Origin: Streptomyces sp. R33
Lineage (GTDB): Bacteria; Actinomycetota; Actinomycetes; Streptomycetales; Streptomycetaceae
NCBI RefSeq assembly: GCF_041200175.1
Contig: NZ_CP165727.1
Span: forward strand, 5,955,501 to 6,019,500
Reading direction: 5' to 3'
DNA: 64,000 nucleotides
Shown: one piece after another, positions 40,665 to 48,397 of the stretch
Layout of the letters: each line of letters opens with the position of its first letter
How positions within the stretch are numbered: the first letter of the stretch is position 1
The notes under the pieces: model-generated
Told to the model about the DNA's origin: nothing
Seen by the model: only the letters and a program-made list of their open reading frames with translations
The model's database searches: none
Made by a program: the position numbers and the translations under genes

Positions 40665-43600
40665 GTGCGCTACGCGATTCTCGGCACGGCCCAGGCCATC
40701 CGCGACGACGGGACCCCCGTCGCCGTCGGCGGAGCGCGCCTGCGGGCGCTGCTGACGGCGCTCGCGCTGCGCCCGGGGCGGGCGGTGCCGGTGCACCTGC
40801 TCGTGGCCGAGGTGTGGGACGGGGACCCGCCGGCCGACGCGGTCGCCGCCCTCCAGGCGCTGGTCGCGCGGCTGCGCCGGGCGCTGGGGCACGAGGCCGT
40901 GCGCTCCGCGGAGGGCGGCTACCTGCTGGCCGCCGAGCGGGACGACATCGACCTGTACCGCTTCGAGCGGCTGGCCCGGGCCGCGGGCGAGGCCCCGGAC
41001 CCGGCCGGGGCGGCCGCCCTGTACGACGAGGCCCTCGCCCTGTGGCGCGGGCCCGCGCTGGCAGACCTCCCGGACCCGGCAGCCGAGGCCGCGCGCTGGG
41101 ATGCCGTACGGGCGGACGCGCGCCGGGGCCGGCTCGCGGCGGCCCTGGCCCTGGGCGGGGCCGAGCGGGCCCTCCCCGAGCTGACCGCCCTGTGCGAGCA
41201 GCGCCCGCTGGACGAGCCGCTCCAGGCCCTGCGGATCCGCGCACTGCGGGACGCGGGCCGCCCGGCAGAGGCGCTGGCCGCCTACGACACCGTCCGCCGC
41301 ACCCTCGCCGCCCGCCTGGGCGCGGACCCCGGCCCGGACCTCCGAGCCCTCCACGCATCCCTCCTGGCCCCGTCCCCGGCGTCCCCCGCCGCCCCGCAGC
41401 AGCCGGACCAGGGCCCAGCCCAGGCCCCGTCCCCGGCCCCGGCCCCGGGCAGCGAGGCGGCCGGTGGGCTCGTACCGCCCGGCCAGGGCAACCTGCGGGC
41501 GCGGCTGACCAGCTTCGTGGGGCGGGAGGGGGACATCCGGGTCATCCGGGAGGACCTGGCGCGGGCTCGGCTCGTGACGCTGCTCGGGCCCGGCGGGGCC
41601 GGGAAGACACGGCTGTCCCAGGAGGCCGCCGAGCGCGCCGCCGTGGCCTGGCCCGACGGGGTGTGGTTCGTGGAGCTGGCTCCCGTGGACGATCCCGAGG
41701 ACGTCGCCGAGGCCGCGCTCACCGCGCTCGGCGCGCGCGAGACCAAGCTGCGCGGCGCCGCCGCGGAGGAGCTGCGGGCGCTGACCGACCGCGCCGGGGA
41801 CCAGCCGCTCGACCGGCTCGCGGAGCACTGCGCGCGGCGCCGGATGCTGATGATCCTGGACAACTGCGAGCACGTCGTCGGCGCCGCCGCCGAGCTGGCC
41901 GAGGAGCTCCTCGCGCGCTGCCCCGGCGTCCGGATCCTGGCCACCAGCCGCGAACCCCTCGGCGTGCCGGGGGAGTTGCTGCGGCCGGTGGAACCGCTGC
42001 CCGACCCCGTCGCGCTGCGGCTCCTGGGCGACCGGGGGGCCGCCGCCCGGCCCGGGTTCAGTGTCGAGGACGACCCGGCCGCCGCCGCCGAGATCTGCCG
42101 CCGCCTCGACGGGCTGCCGCTCGCCATCGAGCTGGCCGCCGCCCGGCTGCGACTGCTCACCCCGCGCCAGATCGCCGACCGCCTCGACGACCGCTTCCGG
42201 CTCCTGACCAGCGGCGCCCGTACCGTCCTGCCCCGCCAGCAGACCCTGCGCGCCGTCGTCGACTGGTCCTGGGACCTGCTGGACGAGCCCGAGCGCGTCG
42301 TCCTGCGCCGCCTCTCCGTCTTCGCCGGCGGCTGCGACGTGGCCGCCGCCGAGGCCGTGTGCGCCGACCCCGGCACGCTCGCCGACCCCGACACCCTCGA
42401 CGTCCTCGGCTCCCTCGTCGACAAGTCCCTCGTCGTCGCCGCCCCCGGCCAGAGCGGCGGCATGCGCTACCGGCTCCTCGAGACCGTCGCCGAGTACGCC
42501 GCCGAGCGGCTGGCCGAAGCCGACGGGGACCGCGCCGACACCGAGCGCCGCCACCTCACGTACTACCGCGAACTCGCGCGCACCACCGAGCCGTTGCTGC
42601 GCGGCCGCCACCAGCGCGAGGCCACGGGGCGGTTCGCCGCCGAGTACGAGAACCTGCGTACCGCGCTGCGCCGCGCCGTCGCCGCCCGCGACACCGACGA
42701 GGTGCTCTGCCTGGTCCACTCCCTCACCTGGTACTGGCAGATGCACGACCTGCGCGCCGAGTCCCGGCACTGGTCCAACGCCGCCGGCGCGCTCATCCCC
42801 GACCCCTTCGTCGCGCCGATCACCCCCGCCGAGCCGGTGTACGCGCAGCTCGTGGACACGCCCCCGCCGTACAGCGGGGAACTGCTCGTCGAGGCCTGGC
42901 GCGGCATCCGGATGATCCAGCTCGCCTCCCGCGACCAGACCAACGAGAGCTGGAACGCACCGGAGATCCGGGCCCAGATCGAGGGGATCGTCGCCGCCTA
43001 CCGGCCCGGCCTGCCGCAGACCTGCCGGACCCCCGCCGGCCTGTGGATCTACGCCGTCATGATCGCCGGCGACCCCGGCCTGCTCCAGCAGGTCCTCGAC
43101 GCCACCGTCGACACCGCCCGGGAGCTGGACTACCGCTGGGAGCTGGCCGCCGCCCTCCAGGTACGGGCCAACGTGCTGGCCAACCGGCCCGCCTGGTGCG
43201 GAGACGCGGCCCGCGACGCCGACGAGAGCCACGCCCTGTTCGAGTCGCTCGGCGACGACTGGGGCTGCGCCGAGGCCCTCTCCGCCCGCGCCGAATCCCG
43301 CGAGAAGCGGGGCGAGTACGCGCAGGCCGCCGACGACTTCCGGTCCGCGATCGAGCACGCCGAGCGGCTCGGCGCCCCGTCCCAGGTCACGGTCCTGCGC
43401 GTGCGGATGGCCGGAACCCTCATCGAGAACGGCGCGGTCGCCGAGGCCGAGGCGCTCCTCGACGAGATCGTGGGCACCCCGCGGAGCTACGGCAACGAGG
43501 CCATGCCGGCCGCCCGGATGTTCCTCGCGAGCATCTACGGCCGCACCGGCCGCATCGCCGAGGCCCGCCACCAGCTCCAGCTGCTGCGCGACGAGTTCGC

Positions 43601-44009
43601 GTTCGGCGCGTTCGCCATCTTCGACGGGTTCCTGCTCGGCACGATGGCCTGGCTGGAGAACCAGGAGGGCAAGTACACGGAGGCACTCGCCATGATCCGG
43701 GAGGCCATGGTGACCGCCCAGGACCCCCTCGCCCAGATGGTCGCCCCGCAGCTGCCCGCCGTGTACCTGATGACGGCGGCCCTCTCCCACGCCTGCCTCG
43801 GCGGCGCGCAGCACGCGTACGACGCCGCGCGGCTGCTCGGCGCGTACCGGGCCCTGCTGCCGCAGCAGCACTTCCCGATCAGCACGGAACGGGAGGACGC
43901 GGCCCGGGCCGAGGAGCTGACGCGGGCCGCGCTCGGCGAGGCCGCGTACGCGTCCGCGTACGCCGAAGGCGGCGGCCTCACCCTGGAGGAGGCCACCGCC
44001 CTCGTCTGA
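40665..44009 (+). CDS. AfsR-like SARP transcriptional regulator with NB-ARC and TPR domains
   Basis: A 1114-residue regulator: OmpR-like winged helix (about 1-90), bacterial transcriptional activation domain BTAD (about 95-240), a Pro/Ala linker, an NB-ARC/NTPase domain with Walker A GPGGAGKT at about 310 and Walker B RMLMILDNCEHV, then a TPR-like C-terminal half. It is the large AfsR class of SARP, which activates by binding heptameric direct repeats spaced 11 bp. GTG 40665 starts the winged helix; the upstream frame is not conserved. It is convergent with a DrrAB-type exporter whose promoter holds five 11-bp-phased repeats. Confidence 0.9.
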   Translation: MRYAILGTAQAIRDDGTPVAVGGARLRALLTALALRPGRAVPVHLLVAEVWDGDPPADAVAALQALVARLRRALGHEAVRSAEGGYLLAAERDDIDLYRFERLARAAGEAPDPAGAAALYDEALALWRGPALADLPDPAAEAARWDAVRADARRGRLAAALALGGAERALPELTALCEQRPLDEPLQALRIRALRDAGRPAEALAAYDTVRRTLAARLGADPGPDLRALHASLLAPSPASPAAPQQPDQGPAQAPSPAPAPGSEAAGGLVPPGQGNLRARLTSFVGREGDIRVIREDLARARLVTLLGPGGAGKTRLSQEAAERAAVAWPDGVWFVELAPVDDPEDVAEAALTALGARETKLRGAAAEELRALTDRAGDQPLDRLAEHCARRRMLMILDNCEHVVGAAAELAEELLARCPGVRILATSREPLGVPGELLRPVEPLPDPVALRLLGDRGAAARPGFSVEDDPAAAAEICRRLDGLPLAIELAAARLRLLTPRQIADRLDDRFRLLTSGARTVLPRQQTLRAVVDWSWDLLDEPERVVLRRLSVFAGGCDVAAAEAVCADPGTLADPDTLDVLGSLVDKSLVVAAPGQSGGMRYRLLETVAEYAAERLAEADGDRADTERRHLTYYRELARTTEPLLRGRHQREATGRFAAEYENLRTALRRAVAARDTDEVLCLVHSLTWYWQMHDLRAESRHWSNAAGALIPDPFVAPITPAEPVYAQLVDTPPPYSGELLVEAWRGIRMIQLASRDQTNESWNAPEIRAQIEGIVAAYRPGLPQTCRTPAGLWIYAVMIAGDPGLLQQVLDATVDTARELDYRWELAAALQVRANVLANRPAWCGDAARDADESHALFESLGDDWGCAEALSARAESREKRGEYAQAADDFRSAIEHAERLGAPSQVTVLRVRMAGTLIENGAVAEAEALLDEIVGTPRSYGNEAMPAARMFLASIYGRTGRIAEARHQLQLLRDEFAFGAFAIFDGFLLGTMAWLENQEGKYTEALAMIREAMVTAQDPLAQMVAPQLPAVYLMTAALSHACLGGAQHAYDAARLLGAYRALLPQQHFPISTEREDAARAEELTRAALGEAAYASAYAEGGGLTLEEATALV

Positions 44010-44032
44010 CCCGGCCCCCCGTGCGGGGCCCG

Positions 44033-44068
44033 TCCGGGACGCGATCCGGAACGGACCGTCGTCCCGGA
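44033..44068. terminator. Candidate bidirectional terminator
   Basis: TCCGGGACG (44033-44041) pairs perfectly with CGTCCCGGA (44060-44068). It lies between the convergent regulator and ABC permease genes. The loop is long (18 bases), so the call is moderate. Confidence 0.45.
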
Positions 44069-44920
44069 TCAGGTCTTCTGGCGGAACTTGCGGACCGCGA
44101 GCGGCATGGTGACCGCCGTGATGGCCACGGACCAGATCAGGGTCACCGTCACCGGGTGGGCGACCGCACCCCCGTTGATCAGGCCGCGGGCCGCGTCGGC
44201 CAGGTTGGACAGCGGGTTGTAGTCCGTGAAGGTCTGCAGCCAGCCGGGCATGGTCGAGGGCGGGGCGAAGATCGAGCTGCCGAACTGAAGCGGCATCAGG
44301 ACCAGCATGGCCATGCCCTGGACGGCCTGCGCGGTCTTCATGGTGAGACCGAGCAGGATGAAGATCCACATCAGCGAGGCGCCGAAGACCGCCGACAGGC
44401 CGATGGACAGCAGCAGGTCGAACACCGAGGTCTTGATCGACAGGCCGAGCATGAAGCCCACGGTGAGCAGGATCGCGATCGCGACCATCATGCGGCCGAG
44501 CTCGACGACGATCTTGGCGATCAGTACGGACGACCGGGCGATCGGCATGGACCGGAAGCGGTCCATCACGCCCTTCTTGAAGTCGTCGTTGACGCCGGTG
44601 CCGACGCCCATGGCGATGTTCATGCCCATCATGGCCATCAGACCCGGCACGACGTAGTTGACGTACGCCTCCTGCTGGCCCTTGCCGGAGATCGCGCCGC
44701 CGAAGACGAACACGAACAGCAGCGTGAAGATGATCGGCATGAACAGGACGTCGAACATCGACTCGGGGTCCTGCTTGATCTGCAGGGCGTTGCGGCGCAC
44801 CAGGGCGCCGATGTGCCGCAGGTTGGCGCGCAGGCCGATCCGGCCCTCGCCGGAGCGGTCCTCCACCGGGGCCGGAGCGGGCGCGGTGGGAGCGGGCTTC
44901 GTCGTGGTTACGGTGCTCAT
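44069..44920 (-). CDS. DrrB-type ABC-2 transporter permease
   Basis: A 283-residue ABC-2 permease with a 35-residue hydrophilic N-terminus and six membrane helices. The DrrB-family pattern is PIIFTLLFVFVFGGAISG, then VPGLMAMMGMNIAMGVGTGVNDDFKKGVMDRFRSMPIARSSVL, a typical drug-exporter intracellular loop. With its partner ATPase it would export a hydrophobic compound, possibly an antibiotic. ATG 44920 overlaps the upstream stop (ATGA). No antibiotic genes are nearby. Confidence 0.9.
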   Translation of the reverse strand: MSTVTTTKPAPTAPAPAPVEDRSGEGRIGLRANLRHIGALVRRNALQIKQDPESMFDVLFMPIIFTLLFVFVFGGAISGKGQQEAYVNYVVPGLMAMMGMNIAMGVGTGVNDDFKKGVMDRFRSMPIARSSVLIAKIVVELGRMMVAIAILLTVGFMLGLSIKTSVFDLLLSIGLSAVFGASLMWIFILLGLTMKTAQAVQGMAMLVLMPLQFGSSIFAPPSTMPGWLQTFTDYNPLSNLADAARGLINGGAVAHPVTVTLIWSVAITAVTMPLAVRKFRQKT

Positions 44921-45951
44921 GCCGCGACCTCCTCGGTCTTCTCGGTGGGAACGGAGTCCTCGACGGAGGTGGGCCGCTGGCCGGTGATGGCCAGGAACAC
45001 CTCGTCCAGGCTGGGCAGGTACGTGCCGAGGTCGGCGATCGCGTACCCGCGGGCGGCCAGCAGGCCGACCACCGCGGTCAGTTGCTCGTCGCTCAGGATC
45101 GGGACCAGCAGCACGCCCTCGTCCGGCACGGCCTGCGAACCGGCCACGCCGTCGAGCCCGGCCTCCGCCAGCGCACGGGCCATGCCCGGCAGGTCGGACG
45201 CGGCGACGGGGCGGATCTTCAGGGTCCTGCCGCCGACCCGCGCCTTCAGCTCGTCGACCTTGCCGTTGGCGATGACCTTGCCCTTGTCGATGACCGTCAG
45301 CTCGCTCGCGAGCTGCTCGGCCTCCTCCATGTACTGGGTGGTGAGCAGGACGGTGGCTCCCTCGGCGACCATCCGCTGCACCTCGTCCCACACCTCGTTG
45401 CGGGTACGGGGGTCCAGGCCGGTGGTCGGCTCGTCCAGGTACAGCACGGCCGGGCGGCCGATCATGGAGGCGGCCAGGTCGAGCCGGCGGCGCATGCCGC
45501 CGGAGTAGTTCATCGCGGCCTTCTTGGCGGCGTCGGTGAGCGAGAACCGCTCGAGCAGCTCGTCGGCGCGCGACCGGGCGTCCTTGCGGGACAGGTCGAG
45601 CAGCCGGCCGATCATGTAGAGGTTCTCCCAGCCGGAGAGCTTCTCGTCGACCGAGGCGTACTGGCCGGTGAGGCCTATGGTGCGGCGCAGCTGCCGCGGC
45701 TGGCGGACCACGTCGTAGCCCGCGACGGTCGCGGTCCCGGCGTCCGGGACGATCAGGGTGGAGAGGCAGCGCACGAGGGTGGTCTTGCCTGCGCCGTTGG
45801 GTCCGAGGACCCCGAGGACGGTGCCCTCGCGGACGTCCAGGTCGACACCGTCCAGGGCTTTGGTCTCGCCGTAGTGCTTGACCAGTCCCCGTACCTCGAC
45901 GGCGTTCGAGCCGTTCTGGGGATTCTTGTCGTTTCGCGTCATGGGCATCAT
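44917..45951 (-). CDS. DrrA-type ABC transporter ATP-binding protein
   Basis: A 344-residue ABC ATPase of the daunorubicin-resistance type: Walker A GPNGAGKTT, LTGQYASVDEKLSGWENL Q-loop region, signature YSGGMRRRLDLAASMIG, Walker B VLYLDEPTTGLDPRTR, and the DrrA-type C-terminal regulatory tail (LGTYLPSLDEVFLAITG). Starts at 45942, 45948, 45951 or GTG 45972 are all in frame; none has a clear ribosome site. Five 11-bp direct repeats lie directly upstream. Confidence 0.9.
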   Translation of the reverse strand: MMPMTRNDKNPQNGSNAVEVRGLVKHYGETKALDGVDLDVREGTVLGVLGPNGAGKTTLVRCLSTLIVPDAGTATVAGYDVVRQPRQLRRTIGLTGQYASVDEKLSGWENLYMIGRLLDLSRKDARSRADELLERFSLTDAAKKAAMNYSGGMRRRLDLAASMIGRPAVLYLDEPTTGLDPRTRNEVWDEVQRMVAEGATVLLTTQYMEEAEQLASELTVIDKGKVIANGKVDELKARVGGRTLKIRPVAASDLPGMARALAEAGLDGVAGSQAVPDEGVLLVPILSDEQLTAVVGLLAARGYAIADLGTYLPSLDEVFLAITGQRPTSVEDSVPTEKTEEVAA

Positions 45952-45964
45952 GGGACCATCCGCC

Positions 45965-46016
45965 ACCGACAACGCACCGACAGCGGACCGACAGGCGACC
46001 GACAGGAAGCCGACAG
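45965..46016 (-). promoter_or_regulatory. Five direct repeats phased at 11 bp (candidate SARP operator)
   Basis: On the plus strand (A/G)CCGACA begins at 45965, 45976, 45987, 45998 and 46009, exactly 11 bp apart; on the minus strand this is TGTCGGT repeated. Heptameric direct repeats one helical turn apart are the binding pattern of SARP regulators. They lie directly before the ABC ATPase gene, and the last copy overlaps the left arm of the panB terminator. Confidence 0.6.
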
Positions 46017-46046
46017 CCCGCCGACGATGCGTCGGCGGGCTGTCGG
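46010..46046 (-). terminator. panB terminator, 17-bp perfect stem
   Basis: CCGACAGCCCGCCGACG (46010-46026) pairs perfectly with 46030-46046 around an ATG loop. It starts 16 bases past the panB stop. There is no U-tract, but the stem is very stable. Confidence 0.7.
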
Positions 46047-46061
46047 ACGGGGCGCGTTCGA

Positions 46062-46922
46062 TCAGTGGAAGCTGTGCTCGGCCTGCGGGAACGTTCCGCC
46101 GACCACGTCCTCGGCGAAGGCCTTCGCCGCGTCACCCATGGTCGCGCGGAGGTTCGCGTACTGCTTCACGAACTTCGGCATCTTCCCGCCGGTCAGGCCC
46201 ATCATGTCGGTCCACACCAGCACCTGCGCGTCGCACTCCGCGCCGGCGCCGATGCCGACCGTCGGGATGTGCAGGGACCGGGTGACCTCGGCGGCCAGCT
46301 CGGCCGGGACCAGCTCCAGTACCACCGCGAAGGCGCCCGCGTCCTGCGCCGCCTTGGCATCGCGCAGCAGCTGGTGCGCGGCCTCGTCGCCGCGGCCCTG
46401 CACCCGGTAGCCCATGGCGTTCACGGACTGCGGGGTCAGGCCCAGGTGGGACATGACGGGGATGCCGGACTGCACGATCAGCTCGGTCTGGTGCAGCGAT
46501 CGCTCGCCGCCCTCCAGCTTCACGGCCCCGACGCCGGCCTCCTTCACGAGGCGGGTGGCGCTGCGCAGCGCCTGCACGGCGCCTTCCTGGTACGAGCCGA
46601 ACGGCAGGTCGCCGATGACCAGGGCCCTGCTCGTGCCCCGTACGACGGCAGCCGACAGCAGGGTCATCTCGTCCATCGTCACGGGGACGGTGGTCTCGTA
46701 GCCGAGGTGACAGTTGCCCATGGAGTCGCCGACGAGGATGACCGGGATGCCGGCCTCGTCGAAGACGGACGCGGTCATCGCGTCGTAGGCGGTGAGCATG
46801 GGCCACTTCTCGCCGCGCTCCTTGGCGAGAGTGAGGTCGCGGACGGTGATCCGCCGGGTGCCCGTGCCTCCGTACAGGGTGGGGGAGGCGGCTTCGCGGG
46901 CAGGCGAAACGGCATGCGTCAT
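46062..46922 (-). CDS. panB: 3-methyl-2-oxobutanoate hydroxymethyltransferase (ketopantoate synthesis)
   Basis: A 286-residue PanB. Metal-binding pieces are in VILVGDSMGN and the substrate loop EVTRSLHIPTVGIGAGAECDAQVLVWTDMMG. GGERS and KLEGG motifs (GAVKLEGGERSLHQTELIVQSGIPVMSHLGLTPQ) are conserved. It adds a hydroxymethyl from methylene-tetrahydrofolate to 2-oxoisovalerate, the first step toward pantothenate and CoA. About 20 extra N-terminal residues precede the domain. No panC or panD is adjacent. Confidence 0.93.
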   Translation of the reverse strand: MTHAVSPAREAASPTLYGGTGTRRITVRDLTLAKERGEKWPMLTAYDAMTASVFDEAGIPVILVGDSMGNCHLGYETTVPVTMDEMTLLSAAVVRGTSRALVIGDLPFGSYQEGAVQALRSATRLVKEAGVGAVKLEGGERSLHQTELIVQSGIPVMSHLGLTPQSVNAMGYRVQGRGDEAAHQLLRDAKAAQDAGAFAVVLELVPAELAAEVTRSLHIPTVGIGAGAECDAQVLVWTDMMGLTGGKMPKFVKQYANLRATMGDAAKAFAEDVVGGTFPQAEHSFH

Positions 46923-47262
46923 TGCAACTGCTCCTTGATGTCATCTCGAGGCGCCCTTACGGCGTCCCCGGACTCACCCACCATGGTGGCACCTGCCCGG
47001 GCCGTGGCGAAAGTGGCGCGAAGGCCTGTGCGTCACACTCCTGGCTCACACCAGGACCACTCCTGGCCCCCTCATGGTCCCCTCCGCGGCGGTTCGGCGC
47101 GCGCGAGAGGCAATGTACGCGTTTCGTGACAAGCGGAACTCCGGCCACACGGCCGTTCGTCCTCCCGGACGTACGGCCGGAACAACGGCACGGAAGGCTG
47201 CGTCCATCGCCTAGGGTCAAGGAGCGGGGACGGAGCGCAAGCACGGCAGCGAGGGCAGTGGC
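46923..47262. other. 340-bp divergent gap between panB and the EEP gene
   Basis: No conserved reading frame. It must hold both promoters. A TAGGGT (47212-47217) on the plus strand could be a -10, and CCTGG...CCAGG dyads occur near 47040-47068. I see no riboswitch or known operator. Confidence 0.5.
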
Positions 47263-48291
47263 ATGGCACAGGCGTACATGACGGAGACGGGGAACGGCGG
47301 CTCGGAGCCCGAGCCCTCCGGATCCCGCCTCCGGCGCCGACTGGCCGCGCTGCGCAGAGACCGGGGCATCTGGCGGCGCGGGATCGTGACCGCGGCCCTG
47401 GCCGCCCTGATCTCACTGGTCATGATCTTCCACGCCGAGCTGCCGAACGACGTGGGCAACCTCGGCAGCCTCACCGAGACCTTCCTGCCCTGGCTGGGCC
47501 TGGCCGTGCCGCTGCTGCTCGTCGCCGCCGTGATCCGCAAGTCGGCGACCGCGCTGATCGCGATACTGCTGACGGCTGTCGTATGGGTGAACCTGTTCGG
47601 CAGCCTGGTCCTCGACAAGTCCGGCTCCGGCGGCAACCTGATGGTCGCCACGCACAACGTCGACGCCGACAACCCCGACCCGCGCGGCACCGCTGCCCGG
47701 GTCGCGAAGTCCGGGGCCGACGTCCTGGCCCTGACCGAGCTCAAGGGCAGCGTCGTCCCCGTCTACGAGCAGGCCCTGGCGGGTACGTACAAGTACCACT
47801 CCGTCGAGGGCACGGTCGGCGTGTGGAGCAAGTACCCGCTGAGCGCCAGCTCGCCCGTCGACATCAAGATGGGCTGGACCCGCGCCATGCGCACCACCGT
47901 GGACAGCCCGTACGGCCAGATCGCCGTCTTCGCCGCCCACCTGCCCTCCGTCCGGGTCAAGCTCAACGCCGGCTTCACCGCCAACCAGCGCGACAACAGT
48001 GCCGGGGCCCTGGGCGCCGCGCTCGCCGCCGAACCGCTGAAGAAGGTCATCCTGCTCGGCGACCTCAACGGCACCATGAACGACCGCTCCCTGTCCGAGG
48101 TCACCTCGCAGATGCGCTCCACGCAGGGCGCGGCGGGCGACGGCTTCGGCTTCAGCTGGCCGGCCCAGTTCCCGATGGCCCGCATCGACCAGATCATGGT
48201 CCGCGGGATCACGCCGGAGGGCTCCTGGACCCTCCCGCGCACCGGCAGCGACCACCTGCCGGTCGCTGCGCGGCTGACGGTGAAGAAGTAG
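47263..48291 (+). CDS. Membrane-anchored endonuclease/exonuclease/phosphatase family protein
   Basis: A 342-residue protein: basic cytoplasmic N-terminus, three membrane helices (about 47-62, 73-92, 95-117), then an extracytoplasmic EEP domain. Catalytic pieces are VATHNVDADN (Asn), LTELKGS (Glu), IAVFAAHLPSV, VILLGDLNGTMND (Asp, Asn) and RTGSDHLPVAARL (Asp-His). The family cleaves phosphodiesters in nucleic acids, inositides or lipids; an outward-facing one may act on extracellular DNA or phospholipids. ATG 47263 or 47278. The 340-base upstream gap shared with panB shows no clear site beyond two weak dyads. Confidence 0.85.
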   Translation: MAQAYMTETGNGGSEPEPSGSRLRRRLAALRRDRGIWRRGIVTAALAALISLVMIFHAELPNDVGNLGSLTETFLPWLGLAVPLLLVAAVIRKSATALIAILLTAVVWVNLFGSLVLDKSGSGGNLMVATHNVDADNPDPRGTAARVAKSGADVLALTELKGSVVPVYEQALAGTYKYHSVEGTVGVWSKYPLSASSPVDIKMGWTRAMRTTVDSPYGQIAVFAAHLPSVRVKLNAGFTANQRDNSAGALGAALAAEPLKKVILLGDLNGTMNDRSLSEVTSQMRSTQGAAGDGFGFSWPAQFPMARIDQIMVRGITPEGSWTLPRTGSDHLPVAARLTVKK

Positions 48292-48329
48292 GCCCGAGAA
48301 GCAGGCCCGTGGTCCGCACCGGTTTCGAG

Positions 48330-48362
48330 AGGGGCCCCACCGCATCGGCGGTGAGGCCCCTT
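48330..48362. terminator. Bidirectional terminator between EEP gene and nadE
   Basis: AGGGGCCCCACCGC (48330-48343) pairs with GCGGTGAGGCCCCTT (48348-48362) with one mismatch around ATCG. A T-rich end is on the plus side. Confidence 0.7.
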
Positions 48363-48397
48363 GTCCGATCCGATTGTCCGAGCCGAGCCCGCAGCGG

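Noticed and set aside
37349..45508. A single open frame of 2719 codons on the plus strand
   Set aside because: It runs antisense or out of frame through map, npdG, the protease, the SARP regulator and the ABC genes. Its translation is Arg/Pro/Gly-rich with no domains, a GC-skew artefact.
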